Made by a program: the position numbers and the translations under genes. Under the pieces are notes generated by a model, which saw nothing but the letters and a program-made list of their open reading frames with translations, ran no database searches and was not told where the DNA came from. From positions 124,001 to 188,000 of the forward strand of contig JAANYP010002875.1 of assembly GCA_020465985.1 (NCBI GenBank): a DNA stretch of 64,000 bases. Reading direction: 5' to 3'. Origin of the DNA: Centrapalus pauciflorus. Taxonomy: Eukaryota > Streptophyta > Magnoliopsida > Asterales > Asteraceae. Each line of letters begins with the position of its first letter. Position 1 is the first letter of the stretch. Below, one piece after another: positions 36,358 through 47,494 of the stretch.

Positions 36358-36661
36358 ATATACCTTACAACTTGTTCAATAACTTACTATTAAAAAGTAA
36401 ATTAGAATAACTAAAATATAAACTAATTATTATATAAAAATATATATTAATTAAAACTATAGAAAAATAACTACATTAAGTTAAAACCGAAATAAATGGA
36501 ATTTATGAAAATGTTAAAGCAAGCATTATCGTAATAAATTTAATTTTATTTGGTTTTCATATGAAAATACCTATCTTTATAGAACTAAAATAAAATTAGT
36601 ATTATAGGACAATTTAAAATATTGTTATGTTTAGTTTGACACTTACATTAATATACTTTTT
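36358..36661. other. AT-rich intergenic DNA
   Basis: Nothing recognised. Confidence 0.45.
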
Positions 36662-36662
36662 T

Positions 36663-37103
36663 AGGGATAATTACAAAATAACAAAAATATAAACGCACTT
36701 CTCAAATTTTACCCAAAAAAATTCGTCTAACCAAAATACTCATCATTTACGTTACCACGTTTACGTGACGGCCACTATTTATGTGACTTGTACTTTTTTA
36801 TAATTTTTAATGCATTACGTTACAAAATGTAAAAAGTAACGTAAAGTATATTATCTTTACGTTACAAATTCTATTTTTGGAAAGAAGCACAATGAGATTT
36901 GGTAACGTAAAGTGATGGTAGTTTACGTGATAATTCACCGTTTGTAACGAAATGCATTAAAAATAATAATAATAAGTACAAATAACGTAAATATTGGTCG
37001 TCACGTAAATGTGGTAACGAAAATGTTTGGTATTTTGGTGATGTGACTTTTTTTGTAGACACTAAAAAATGGGTTGTTTTTTTGGGTATTTTTGTACTTA
37101 TCT
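36663..37103. mobile_element. foldback MITE, ACGTTACC family, copy 1
   Basis: Left AGGGATAATTACAAAATAAC; right (reverse complement) AGATAAGTACAAAAATACCC. Arms contain inverted TTACGTTACCACGTTTACGTGA/TCACGTAAATGTGGTAACG (the first spans 36747-36768) and a second pair CATTACGTTACAAAATG/GTTTGTAACGAAATGCATT. Flanks are T-rich so the duplication is ambiguous. Same family as 38062-38524. Confidence 0.7.
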
Positions 37104-37496
37104 TTTTTTTTTTTTATTATAATTATTTAACCTATTAACTAAGGACATAATTGATGTACAAATGTAAAAATTATCCATACAGAGTATATAAATTTTCATT
37201 TTAACTAAAAGTGGCATATATAAAATAAACGTAAAATCATAAAACTAAATCAGTCAAACTTATACATAAATAAATATAAAACTGATATATAAATTAAAAC
37301 TAATTTATAAGCATAAAAGGTATTTGTATTGGTTATAAATTGAGATATGATTACATAAATCAAGTTAAAATAAGTTTATTATATAAATTGATAAAATAAT
37401 AAATATTATTGTGTAAATAGATAGATAATAAAATATTATTATATAAATAAATATTTATTTCCGATGTTTTTTTGGAAACTATTTTTATCATTTGGG
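37104..37496. other. AT-rich intergenic DNA
   Basis: Nothing recognised. Confidence 0.45.
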
Positions 37497-37505
37497 TATT
37501 TTAAA

Positions 37506-38050
37506 GGGCTAAAGCCGTACAATACCAGTGTACTTTTTAAGGTGTATCGATATAGTACGTGTACTTTTTATATTGTTTATATGATACCTTTACTTTTTAT
37601 GACCGGTTATTTCGTCTAGCTTTGTGCAGTTGTGGGAGAATCGTCGGTACGAACTTGTTCATCATTGGATCTGTGTAAAATTTGAGGAGAAGTTTCGCAA
37701 CACATAGTTCTTCGATCTGGACGGTGGAGATCGTCTTTGGAGATTCCTATAGAGGTCTGTAGGTGTTTAAAGTTGGCTGTGCAGTGTGATTTCTCTTACC
37801 AGGTTATCACAAGGACGAGAGAGTGTATTTGATGCTTCAATTATGGAAATTTGAACATTAATAAAAAGAGAAATTCAATGTATAGCCAGTAACCGGTTAC
37901 CAAATGTATCATATTGGTATGAAAAATGTAGTACACGTATCAAATTTGAACGATTTCAGAAAGTACACGTGTAATATGAATAATTAAAATAGTACACGTA
38001 CCATATCGATACATTTTAAAAAGTACACAACTATTCTACGACTTTAACCC
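37506..38050. mobile_element. MULE-like MITE, GTTAAGGTCG family, long copy
   Basis: Left GGGCTAAAGCCGTACAATACC and right (reverse complement) GGGTTAAAGTCGTAGAATAG open inverted arms of about 55 bp containing GTGTACTTTTTAA and TATCGATATRGTACGTGTAC. Flanks TATTTTAAA (37497-37505) and TCTTTTAAA (38051-38059) match at 8 of 9. 545 bp, with a non-repeated core (37620-37870) that could be captured sequence. Non-coding. Confidence 0.75.
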
Positions 38051-38061
38051 TCTTTTAAAAT

Positions 38062-38524
38062 AGGAAAAATTACTAAAATAGCCAAAAATTATATCTCATT
38101 GTCAAGTTTTAGCCAAATAATATCAATCTAACCAAAATAACTACATTTTACGTTACCACATTTACGTGATAGCCATCATTTACGTGATCTGTACTTTTTA
38201 TTAATATTTTAATTCATTACGTTACAAAAGGTAATTGGTAACGTAAAGTAGTGGCACTTTACGTTACCAAATTTAAATGTTGCTTCTTCCCTATAAAAAT
38301 TAGGTGGCTTGTCATTTCATGGTAAACACCTTTTGGTACTTTACGTTACCAAACACCTTTTGTAACGTAATGCATTAAAATATTAATAAAATGTACAGAT
38401 CACGTAAATGATGGTTATCACGTAAATGTGGTAACGTAAAGTGTGACTATTTTGGTTAGATTGATATTATTTGGCTAAAATTTGATAATAGGGTGTGATT
38501 TTTGACTATTTTAGTAATTATCCC
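38062..38524. mobile_element. foldback MITE, ACGTTACC family, copy 2
   Basis: Left AGGAAAAATTACTAAAATAG and right (reverse complement) GGGATAATTACTAAAATAG. TTTAAAAT flanks both ends exactly (38054-38061, 38525-38532). Arms hold inverted TTACGTTACCACATTTACGTGA/TCACGTAAATGTGGTAACG, as in copy 1. Its left duplication overlaps the right duplication of the neighbouring MITE (38051-38059), so it inserted into that scar. Confidence 0.78.
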
Positions 38525-38532
38525 TTTAAAAT

Positions 38533-39042
38533 TGTAACATCCCTAATTTCAATTTTTTGTAAAATTGAGTAGCTAAGACTTAAAAGTGTTTTGATGGATT
38601 GTTGTGGTTAAATAAATTTCATTTCATATATTTAAAAATGATAATGATGATGATGATGATGAGAAATCATCATTATTGTTTTTCGAGCAAGCATAACAAT
38701 GAGAAACCGATATGGATATTTAAAAATGTGCAAATAGGAGAATATAAAGTTGAGGGGTGTAATGTGCAATTATGGTAAAATTTCAATAAATATGAGTTAA
38801 AAGTATGTATAACCGTTCACTTTTTCCAAACACACACACACTCTCTCTACAAACGCTCTCACTCTCTCTCTAACTCACGCTTTCACCATTTCTACAAATC
38901 AAGAACACGAAAATCTTGAAATTAAAGGCTGAAAGTTTGGATTGAAGCTGCTAAGGAGGAACTATAACTACTGCAAACAACAATTCAAGGTAATACTTGC
39001 TCAAATTTACGATTTTTTGAGTTTTGGTGTTCGGTATTTATA
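38533..39042 (+). repeat. LTR 5' part, split by a second LTR
   Basis: Starts TGTAACATCCCTAATTTC, then about 280 bp later has CACACACACACTCTCTCTAC and an AATCAAGAACACGAAAATC leader-like region, as in the promoter/R part of the chromovirus LTR. It stops where another TGTAACACCCC start appears at 39043. Non-coding. Confidence 0.5.
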
Positions 39043-40579
39043 TGTAACACCCCGAATAATTAAGAGGTAATTATATCCCTAATGATGCTAAGTTAATATA
39101 ATTATTAGAATAATGATTATTAATTGGAGATAATAGTAATATTGACTGAAGAGGTAACTAACTTTATTGAACAATCATAATTGTGAACCTAAGAGCAATA
39201 TTATGAGACAATTGTCAAGTATTATTTCAGTAGGCTATTATTGGGACTTGAATAATATAATGTTGGCTAGCTATTGAATTGACAAAAATGGGTAATATAC
39301 TTTTGGATTTATAGCTTTTATAACCATTACCTCAAGTAATTGATATAAATAAAATATAGTTGTGTGTGTAAGATGGAGTTAATGTTGGGGGTGTAAATTG
39401 AATAAAGGATGGAAGTGGGAGGTGGTGTTTGGCATGAAACCAAAACCTTTCCCCCTCCCCTTTTTCTTCCCAAATCGTCCCACATCAACCACACACACAC
39501 ACACACATACACACTCTTGCATTTTGAAGAAGAAGAGAGAAAAGAAGGGAGAAATAAGGGTTTGATCAAAGATTTATAGATTGAAGCTCACAAAATTTGA
39601 TTTTTGTACCATCTTTAAAGGTATAATCATCTTCTTCATCTCCTCTTTATTCCTCCATTTTTGGATGAAAACCCTAAATGGGTTCATGTTGAAATGTTTT
39701 GTAATGACTCCAATCTTTTAATATGTTGTTATATGATCAAAATGGAGCCATAATATGCAAATACTTCAGTAGTTCGAGTTAGTTTGGTTCGAACCCAATC
39801 TAGGGCTCAAATGAGCTCCAATGGGTTAAGGATTTGAGTTTGATGTAAAGTCCCTCCAAAGTTACTAAAACATTTATGGAGGTTTTGGGAGTTTGGTGTG
39901 CATTTTTTTGACTCAAATGAGCTGGGAGTTGTCCAGGAGGGGGGTAGCGGCGCGAATAACCTTATGGTCGCGCCATGACCATGTTTCTGGCCTGAAAATT
40001 GATTTTGCATGGTTGGGGGTCGATACTTGGGTCTTAGACGTTCGTTGCACCTCTAAATTAAGCGTTTAAAGGGTTTGAGGGACTTGGATCGAGTCCAGAA
40101 ATCCTAGGGCCTCATATGAACTTAGTTGGGATATATGCATGACTCTTTAAGTTGTATATTGGGTCGCCTTTGTGACAATCTAATTGATTATGATTTGGGC
40201 ATAAAGGACTTTTTAACCGGTAGGTTTATTAGTATTGTCAAACGACCCCGATGATACGTTAGAACCATTATTGAAGAACGGTTAGTAGAACCACATTGGT
40301 GGTTTCTTTAATTGGTCTTATGGACCATTATAGACTCTCATGAGTCATCTTGAACCCTAATTTGTTGTGGAATTCGTTTGGACCCCTTTGGATGTCCATG
40401 GATTATTCCCGGCCCCTTTGGATGCCAGATGCCGACGTACTTGAATTGTCGGAAGTCCCGACTTTCATAGAGACAACCTCGTACTTTGATAGAGGCAACA
40501 CCACTCCCGACTTTGATAGGGAACCCTAGACGACCATGGAGTATGTGGTATTTGGATTTGTATGGGATTATCTCATGTG

Positions 40580-40740
40580 AGGACGGCAACGGGCCGCCTG
40601 CGGGCGATGATTATTTGACACGTTGGGCCGCAAGCATTAGTTATATCCTAGTGGCGGTGTTGACTTCATGTAAGGACGGCAACGGGCCGCCTTCGTGGCG
40701 ATTTTTATGACACGTTGGGCCGCAAGCATGTTTGTCATCA
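40580..40740. repeat. 93-bp direct repeat, two units
   Basis: GGACGGCAACGGGCCGCC at 40581 recurs at 40674, each followed about 30 bp later by GACACGTTGGGCCGCAAGCAT. A GC-rich tandem duplication inside the LTR-like region. Confidence 0.75.
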
Positions 40741-40925
40741 CCTTTGATTTATGTCATTAGTAGTACGTACACTGGTAATGTAACGCACCGACTTTGAATG
40801 GCGACTATGTAAAAGCGTTACAACGTGCTACTATGACATTCCTTGGGATCCCCACTTCGGCTCGGCTATGATGAGCAGTGTAGTGGATCCCAAGATTTGA
40901 TTTGGTTCCCCACCTTGACTCGGCT

Positions 40926-42961
40926 CACTAGTACAAAAATGACCTATGGTCACGGTTTTGTCCAAACTGCCTAGCCACAGTTTTTGTTATTGACGTGGCT
41001 AAAGGGTCATATATGAACTTGTATTATTATGATAGCCATAGTTTATCTAAATAACTGTGACCATTGCAAATCACATTCAAACCTTAAGCCACAGTTTAAC
41101 ATAAGGATCGTGACAAAGACTTGTCACGGTTGCCACATTGTTACCAGATGTCATTGTTTGTCACAGTTATTTGTTTGATGTCTATAATAATCTTGTGATG
41201 GTTATTAACTGTGACGATAAATATGTATATGGTCACGGAAATCTCTTTCGGTGACCAAAGGGACACCCTGAAGTCTAATTGTATGACTCTAAATTATATG
41301 GTGGAATTAGTCACATGAATAAACTGTGACAGAAGGCTAACTTATATGGTCACGAAATCGCTTTGTGTGACCAAAGGGTGGAGTTCATTAGCCACGCATG
41401 GTGAAAGAAAAATATTGTGACTATAAGTATTTACTTGTCATGATTTAGTTGATTAAATGTGTCCAAAAGGAAAAAATTGTCATGAAATAAGAAAATTATT
41501 GTGACTATAAGTATTTTACAGTCACGGTTTAGTTTCTTATGTGTGTCTAAAAGTATACAATATTCATGATAAAAGAGAAAAATATGACTAAGTATTTTTT
41601 TGTCACGATTTAATTTCTTTTATGTATATAAAAGTAATTAATAATCACGGTTTAAGAAAAAAACATATCACCATAATTATGTTTTGGTCACAGTTTAAGA
41701 CACACAAGCATGTGACTATTAATATTTAAAGGTGACAGATTAAGTTTTTATGTGTGTCTAAATGTAAACAATAGTAATAGTAAAATGAAAAAGATATGAT
41801 TATAAGTATATTTAAGTCACGATTTAATTTGTTTTGTGACTAAAACCTATCAGTCTCACACATTAAAAAAATTCAATATAAGGAGTTTTTTTTTGTCACG
41901 GATTAAACAAATTTGTGACTATTAATATTTAAAGGTGATGGTTTATTGTTTTTATGTAACTAAAAGTAAACAATGGTCATGGTAAAAAAATGTTGTGACT
42001 ATATTTTTTTAATGATCATGGTTTAGTTAATTTCTTATTACTGTGTGAAAGTAACAGTTTTGATGATCAAAGAAAAAAACAGTGACTATAAGTATTTTAT
42101 GGTCACAGATTGTATTTTTGCATGTGTCTAAAAGTTACCAATTGCCACGATTAGGAATAAATAAGTAACTACAAATACTTATGGTCACGGTATTGTTTAT
42201 TACATGTGTCTAAAAGTAAGCAATTGTCATGAATAAACGAATTATTATGTGACTAAAATAATGGTATGGTCACGGTGTAATTATTTTTGTGTGTCAAAAT
42301 GTATCAACTATCACGGTTTAATACTTTATGTATGTCCAATTGCAACCAATGGTCATATTTTAATTAATTATATGTGTCTAAGTGTACCCGACGGTCACGG
42401 TTTAATTGTTTATGCATGTCTAAATGTACCAATGGTCACACTTAATAGTTTATGTGCGTCAAAATATAACCAATTGTCACGGTTTCATTCATGGGGTGTG
42501 TTTAAATGTCTCAAATAGTTACTGTTTAGCTGATTATGTGTGTATAAATTTATCCACTGGTCACGATTAAAAATTTGTGCGTCTTTAAATATACCAGGTG
42601 GCCACGGTTTATTTGTTTATGCGTGTCTGTAAAAATGTTAACGCCACAGATTAATTGTTTATGTGTGTCTAAAGGTATCCAAATGTCATGATGTTAAAAG
42701 AAATTGTGACTAAAAGTATTTTATGGTCACGGTTACTAAAAAAATATAGACCTCAACTATATAGAAATTGTTACCATATAGCCACAGTTTTAGGATATGG
42801 CCACAGTTTTACATATGATTTAGTCACGAATATTAAATATAGCCATAAGGTACCAAAAGTGATGCGACCTTTGGTCACGATTAAAATGAAAAATAAAACT
42901 GTGGCCAAAAGTCTATGGCAACAGTTTTTTAGCATGACGAATGACATATTTTGTACTAGTG
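40926..42961. mobile_element. non-autonomous CACTA element packed with subterminal repeats
   Basis: Termini CACTAGTACAAAAATGACC and (reverse complement) CACTAGTACAAAATATGTC. Exact 3-bp duplication GCT on both sides (40923-40925, 42962-42964), as expected for En/Spm. Almost the entire 2,036 bp is made of the words (A)TGGTCACGGTTTA, GTGACTAT, and ATGTGTCTAAA(A/T)GTA spaced about 40-70 bp, mostly in one orientation in the middle-right half. No transposase. The open frame 42249-42518 is a translation of these repeats. Distinct family from 10660-12082. Confidence 0.9.
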
Positions 42962-42964
42962 GCT

Positions 42965-43626
42965 AGGCCGGGCGGTGACAGTGGAACATAAAACAATGTG
43001 AAACGTCGAGAATGCTAATAGTCCTCAGTGAAATGAAGTGCAATGGTGTTATAGTGTAGAAAGCCAATAACCTCTGTGAGGTGAGGCATCTTGTTGTGAA
43101 TCCTAATAAATCAATAATTGATGTAGGACACCGATAGTCCTCAACGAGGATGAGGTGATCCCATTCTAATTTGGCATTGGCCATCATTGGTCTTGATGTT
43201 TTAGCCGATAGGAAATAAGTGTTGGATAGACATAATTATTGTGTAATTGTTGTTTATATTAATCTTAGAATTCACTAAACAACTTTTGTTGTTTACCCCC
43301 TTCAGTTGTTAACCTTTTGCAGGTTTGAGCTATCGAGCGGGAAGCTTACATTCTTCCTCATTATTCAAAGTGTAGACTCGAGACTAATGGTATGCTTTGG
43401 TTATTGTGTTGGGTTTGGGTTAGTCGACCTCTTCTTGACTACTCGTTTGCAGGATCATGACATGTAACCTTGTAGAGTTAATAGTTGTTATTCGGATGCA
43501 TAACTTATGATGCATTAGTTGTAAAAGTTTTAATTCTATCCTAATTCCGCAAGTATTGATGTATTAATTATTGTTAATTACACTTAAATATGTATTATTG
43601 TTGTATAGGTGTTTCATTATAAAAAC
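42965..43626 (+). other. right part of LTR-like region after the CACTA element
   Basis: Continuation of the sequence interrupted at 40925. It has TTTGCAGGTTTGAGC (43317) and TCGTTTGCAGGATCATGAC (43443), the TTGCAGG-type words often found near the end of gypsy LTRs, but no terminal CA or PBS before the next LTR. No gene. Confidence 0.4.
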
Positions 43627-45642
43627 TGTAACATCCACGGATTTAATTTGATGTATTTTGGTTAATTAAGTGGAAAACTTATATATATTTAAGTTGAATT
43701 TGGGCGATTATTATGTATTTGGATATTTAGCAAGTTTGTTGCTATTTTTAAGAAAAATTGAACTCAGAATCAATTTTGTGGAATATTATGAATTTAAAAG
43801 TTATTTATGATAAATCTAAGATTAAATCAGTATTTTATGGAACCGGTTAAGTCGAGTGATGAAATGTGCAAAATGACGAAAGTAGTATATAAAGGGCAAT
43901 AGGCTTCATTTTTCTAGTTTACACTCTCTCACTACTTCATCTCTCTAGAAATTTTCTCTCTACATCTCTCTAAGATATATCACAAACCGACCGTCAGATT
44001 TTCGAGAATTATACATCATCGGAAAGGTATCGAGGAGTACAACAGCAATCTACAAACAGAATTCAGATTTCGTGCGAATTTAGGTAAGAATCGACCTTTC
44101 TAAGATTATGGTTTCGGTTTTGTAGAAACTAAAATTTCGAATCTATCATTTTATGCAAATTTAAGCTTGTTTTGCTCGAAACATTGCTGGAATGTGATAA
44201 TATATGCATAGTAGAATCGAATCTAGGTATTATACATGATATATTAGTGATTTTAGCCTTAGAAAATGAAGGATTTAAGTTGAAATGATGAACAGACTCG
44301 AATATGTCAAGAACAGAGTCGAAATACAAGAACAAACTCGAGTTTGGTGCTAGATTCGAGTGTGTACCGTTAGATTCTAAGGGGAGGGCTTCGAATCTAG
44401 GCCTAGACTCGAAGTGGGGTTCGAATCTAACCCTAGATTCGAAGGTATGTTCGAATCTGACATAAGGGGTTCGAATCTGATGCTTGATTTCGAATCTAAC
44501 CTATTAAATTCGAGTTTAATGCCTAAAATTTAGAATACTACTCCCTAGACTCGTGTAATTTGAATGAAACTCATATACAACATATAAAATGATATGAAAT
44601 ATGCAAAGGACAAGATATAGACTTGAAATGGGTTTCAACTTTAGTCATAGTTCGAATTTAGATATGTACCCGAAACGGGGGAAAATATCGCCAAACTTAC
44701 GAAACTTGATTATATGGAATTAAACGGTTAATGATATGAGGAATTGTTGTAATTGATTTAACAGGTCCCTTGTGGTGTTGTTTAACCCACAGTGGGGTAC
44801 TTGGTGGATCCGGTTGAAAGCCCGAAGAGAAATAATATCGGTTAAAAGATAATTACGCACCCACTGTGAGTACAGTAGATTTCGCATGGTTATATTTGTT
44901 TTATGTAAGCTTTGCCTGCTGAGACCTGTTGTTTCATTGATTGTTTGGAATTCTACTAACTTGCGTAGATTTAGATGCACATTCTTACTTGTTGCATGTC
45001 CTTTCGGTTGTTGTGCATCTAGTGATGGACCGGTGGGTCGCATCGATTACTCTGATGTTACTGTGCTATATGACCTGGAGCTGATCCCTCCTAGGCCCGG
45101 TAGGCAGTATGTCATCCCCGATTCGTACGTTTGTCTCAGATGGTATGTCTAAATGCCGAGCTGTGAGCTCGAAGGGGCTGCGGCTCTGGTCCGTACTTGG
45201 TGTACGAAGAGAGTATACGACGTTTGTCGTCGGGATTACTCTTGGGCTTCATAAAGACTTATAAAATGCGTAATCTATGTATTCACTAAGCATTCGCTTA
45301 CGTTTTAGTTGTTGTATTTTTACAGGCAAAGGAAAATCTACTGCTGGACCTTCTAGTTAGGTCATTTGGAAGATTTGGGAGACTCGGCACTATTTAATCG
45401 GTAATCGTGATTTGGACAATGTTGTATTATATTCTGGATGATTGTAATAAATGTATGGGTGTGTAGTCTTAGATTTGGTACCTTATAGCACCGTAGGGTG
45501 TTTAACACTTGTTGCACTACTTTATTTATGATTTTAATGCTTCCGCACTTAATTTAGGTTATCAGATCATTATGTTATTGTATGTTGGTGATTAATCCTG
45601 GGTGTATTGTAATTGGTGGTTGTTGTGGCAAGGGGTGTCACA
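43627..45642 (+). repeat. chromovirus 5' LTR
   Basis: 2,016 bp, starts TGTAACATCC and ends GGGGTGTCACA, TG...CA. Contains a TATA box (43886-43894), pyrimidine-rich leader CACTCTCTCAC...CTCTCTCTAC (43921-43975), a block of TTCGAATC/GACTCGAA motifs (44290-44520) and a conserved CTGTGAGTACAGTAG segment (44866-44880). Promoter, RNA start and polyadenylation signals of the element lie here. Small open frames such as 44886-45152 are chance. Confidence 0.93.
43886..43894 (+). promoter_or_regulatory. LTR TATA box
   Basis: TATATAAAG, followed about 35 bp downstream by the CACTCTCTCACTAC pyrimidine-rich tract expected around an RNA start. The same box is at 50718-50726 in the 3' LTR. Confidence 0.65.
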
Positions 45643-45647
45643 CGAGA

Positions 45648-45659
45648 TGGTATCAGAGC
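45648..45659 (+). promoter_or_regulatory. primer-binding site, initiator tRNA-Met
   Basis: TGGTATCAGAGC, complementary to the tRNA-iMet 3' end, five bases (CGAGA) after the LTR end. Normal spacing for plant chromoviruses. Confidence 0.95.
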
Positions 45660-45862
45660 AGTAGTTTGAGATTCAAGTGTCCGTGAGGTCTTGGTCTCAA
45701 ACATTAAGTGATGACATGTAGTGATTCTAAGTAATGATCTGAACTAAGATAGGTTACGATTTAGTAATCATAAGAATATTGACTATCATACGGGACAAAT
45801 AAGTGGTGTCTTTAAACTAATGACATGTTATTAAACAAGTTATATGTTTATATTTTCAGAAC

Positions 45863-47494
45863 ATGTCTGGAGGAATGACACCTGAAGAAGCCAGAGAGAT
45901 GATGCTAGCCTTGATGGCTGAACAGAACAAAATGATTCAGGATCAGTTTCGGGCTCGAGATGAGGCCGATGCTAAGAGAAGAGAAGATAAAAGAAAGAAC
46001 AAAGAAAAAGAAAGGGAGGGAAATAATGAGGAACAAGATGACAACACTGGGTCATCTAATAAGCCCAGGGGTTGTCGGTTTAAGGATTTTAAAGGAAATG
46101 GGGCGGTGGAGTTTAACGGTTTAGGGGATGCTGTTGCCGCACTTGAATGGATTACAGCTACTGAAAGAACATTCCGAATCAGCGATTGTGCTGAGAAAGA
46201 CATGGTTCGTTATGCAACTGCTATGTTCACGAATGATGCACTCATGTGGTGGAATGCCATGGTGAACGCCTTGACATTGGAGAAGATTTCTGTTATGACT
46301 TGGGCTGAGTTCAAGGACCTGTTCACTCAGCAGTACAGTCCGGTTGATGAGCGCCGGAGGTTGGAAGCAAAGTTTATGGCGCTAGTACAGGGGACTAAGA
46401 CGGTGTCCCAATATACTGTGGAGTTCACGAGGTTAAGTCTGTTCGCACCTCATCAGGTGGACACCGAAGAAAGGAAAGTGACCAGGTTCGAGGCTGGTCT
46501 TGACATTGAGATTAGGAGGGTTATGAGCAACGTCCGTTACCCTACATTTGCTAGCTTACTTGAGGCTGCCAGAAATGTAGAGCAGATTCTGATTATGCCA
46601 GGCTACTCTGTTGGGTCTGCTGCTGCTTCCACCAATCCAACACAACCGTCACCGCCGAAGCGCCAAAGGGAGGGAGGATATTCTGGTTCTTCCCGGTCTT
46701 CACAATACTCACCTCAACAGTCGTATCGCCGACAATCTGGTTCATCTGATCGCGGTCGTGCGCGTGCATACTCCATCAACACTGAGCCGCAGTATTGCAA
46801 TAAATGTCATCTGGAGCACTTTGGTAAGTGCCCTAACGGACGTGCTTGCTTTTGCTGTGGGGAGCTGGGCCATTTTCAGAATGACTGTCCAAGGAAGGGT
46901 GATGCTTGTTATAAGTGTGGAGTGTGGGGTCACTATAGCAGGAATTGTAGGAAGAATGCTCCAACGGCTGCTATCCCATCATCAACACGATCGTCTGGAG
47001 GTTCGAGTGGTGGTTCAGTTAACCGCCGGGGTCAGTCACAGAGGGCACCTGCTCGTGCTTTTCAGATAACTGCAGAGGAGGCAAGGGAAAACCCGGAGGT
47101 CGTCACGGGTACGTTTATAGTTAATTCTATGCCAGCACGAGTTTTATTTGATTCGGGTGCCAATAGGTCGTTTGTTTCTACTGTGTTTGCACAAAGACTT
47201 GCTATGCCACTGTCTAAGTTGTCTGCTATACTTGATATTGAAACTGCTAGCAATACTTTAGTTAAGGTAGATCATGTATACCGAAATTGCACGTTAGTAA
47301 TTGAAGATGTAGTCTTCAATTTAGATCCGATTCCGATAGAGTTCAGCGAGTTTGATGTGATAGTCGGAATGGACTGGTTGATCGAGAATGAAGCCCATAT
47401 AGTGTGTAAGAGCCGAATGATAAAGATAACTACCCCGGAGGGGCGTGAGATATGTATATATGGGGATAGGAGAAGCGGGATCTGTGTTTGCTGA
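45863..47494 (+). CDS. gag-pro: chromovirus gag-protease polyprotein
   Basis: 543 aa. The ATG lies about 200 bp after the PBS, a normal leader length. Residues 30-60 are a charged Lys/Arg/Glu stretch; about 85-245 is the retrotransposon gag capsid domain (WITATERTFRI, MWWNAMV, EFKDLFTQQY, TVSQYTVEFTRLS); three zinc knuckles follow: an atypical C312-C315-H319-C323, then CX2CX4HX4C at 329-342 and 349-362. A Ser/Arg-rich linker leads to the aspartic protease with DSGANRSF at 430-437 and the GMDWL region near 507. Role: capsid assembly, RNA binding and polyprotein processing in virus-like particles. The frame stops at a TGA (47492) just after RSGICVC, where related elements usually continue directly into RT, so the pol frame opens by -1 at 47488. 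Either a one-base lesion or a frameshift site; no classic slippery heptamer is visible. Confidence 0.93.
   Translation: MSGGMTPEEAREMMLALMAEQNKMIQDQFRARDEADAKRREDKRKNKEKEREGNNEEQDDNTGSSNKPRGCRFKDFKGNGAVEFNGLGDAVAALEWITATERTFRISDCAEKDMVRYATAMFTNDALMWWNAMVNALTLEKISVMTWAEFKDLFTQQYSPVDERRRLEAKFMALVQGTKTVSQYTVEFTRLSLFAPHQVDTEERKVTRFEAGLDIEIRRVMSNVRYPTFASLLEAARNVEQILIMPGYSVGSAAASTNPTQPSPPKRQREGGYSGSSRSSQYSPQQSYRRQSGSSDRGRARAYSINTEPQYCNKCHLEHFGKCPNGRACFCCGELGHFQNDCPRKGDACYKCGVWGHYSRNCRKNAPTAAIPSSTRSSGGSSGGSVNRRGQSQRAPARAFQITAEEARENPEVVTGTFIVNSMPARVLFDSGANRSFVSTVFAQRLAMPLSKLSAILDIETASNTLVKVDHVYRNCTLVIEDVVFNLDPIPIEFSEFDVIVGMDWLIENEAHIVCKSRMIKITTPEGREICIYGDRRSGICVC

Larger units (their letters stand above)
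39043..43626 (+). repeat. gypsy LTR-like region, interrupted by CACTA element
   Basis: Starts TGTAACACCCCGAATAATTA, a typical plant gypsy LTR opening. AATTGATATAAATAAAATA (39339-39357) is TATA-like and is followed by CACACACA and CTTGCATTTTGAAGAAGAAGAG leader sequence. GC-rich GTAGCGGCGCG occurs at 39948. A CACTA element splits it (40926-42961). The right end stops at 43626 without a terminal TG(T/C)TACA-type end, so it is truncated by the chromovirus LTR that begins at 43627. Non-coding. Confidence 0.5.

Noticed and set aside
42249..42518. 89-aa frame as a CACTA-encoded protein
   Set aside because: Its residues are periodic because the frame crosses the TGGTCACGG/TGTGTCTAAA repeats; no transposase motif.
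45648..45660. Possible tRNA gene fragment at TGGTATCAGAGC sites
   Set aside because: The 12-bp match to the tRNA-Met complement is the retroelement primer-binding site; no cloverleaf follows at any of the three sites.
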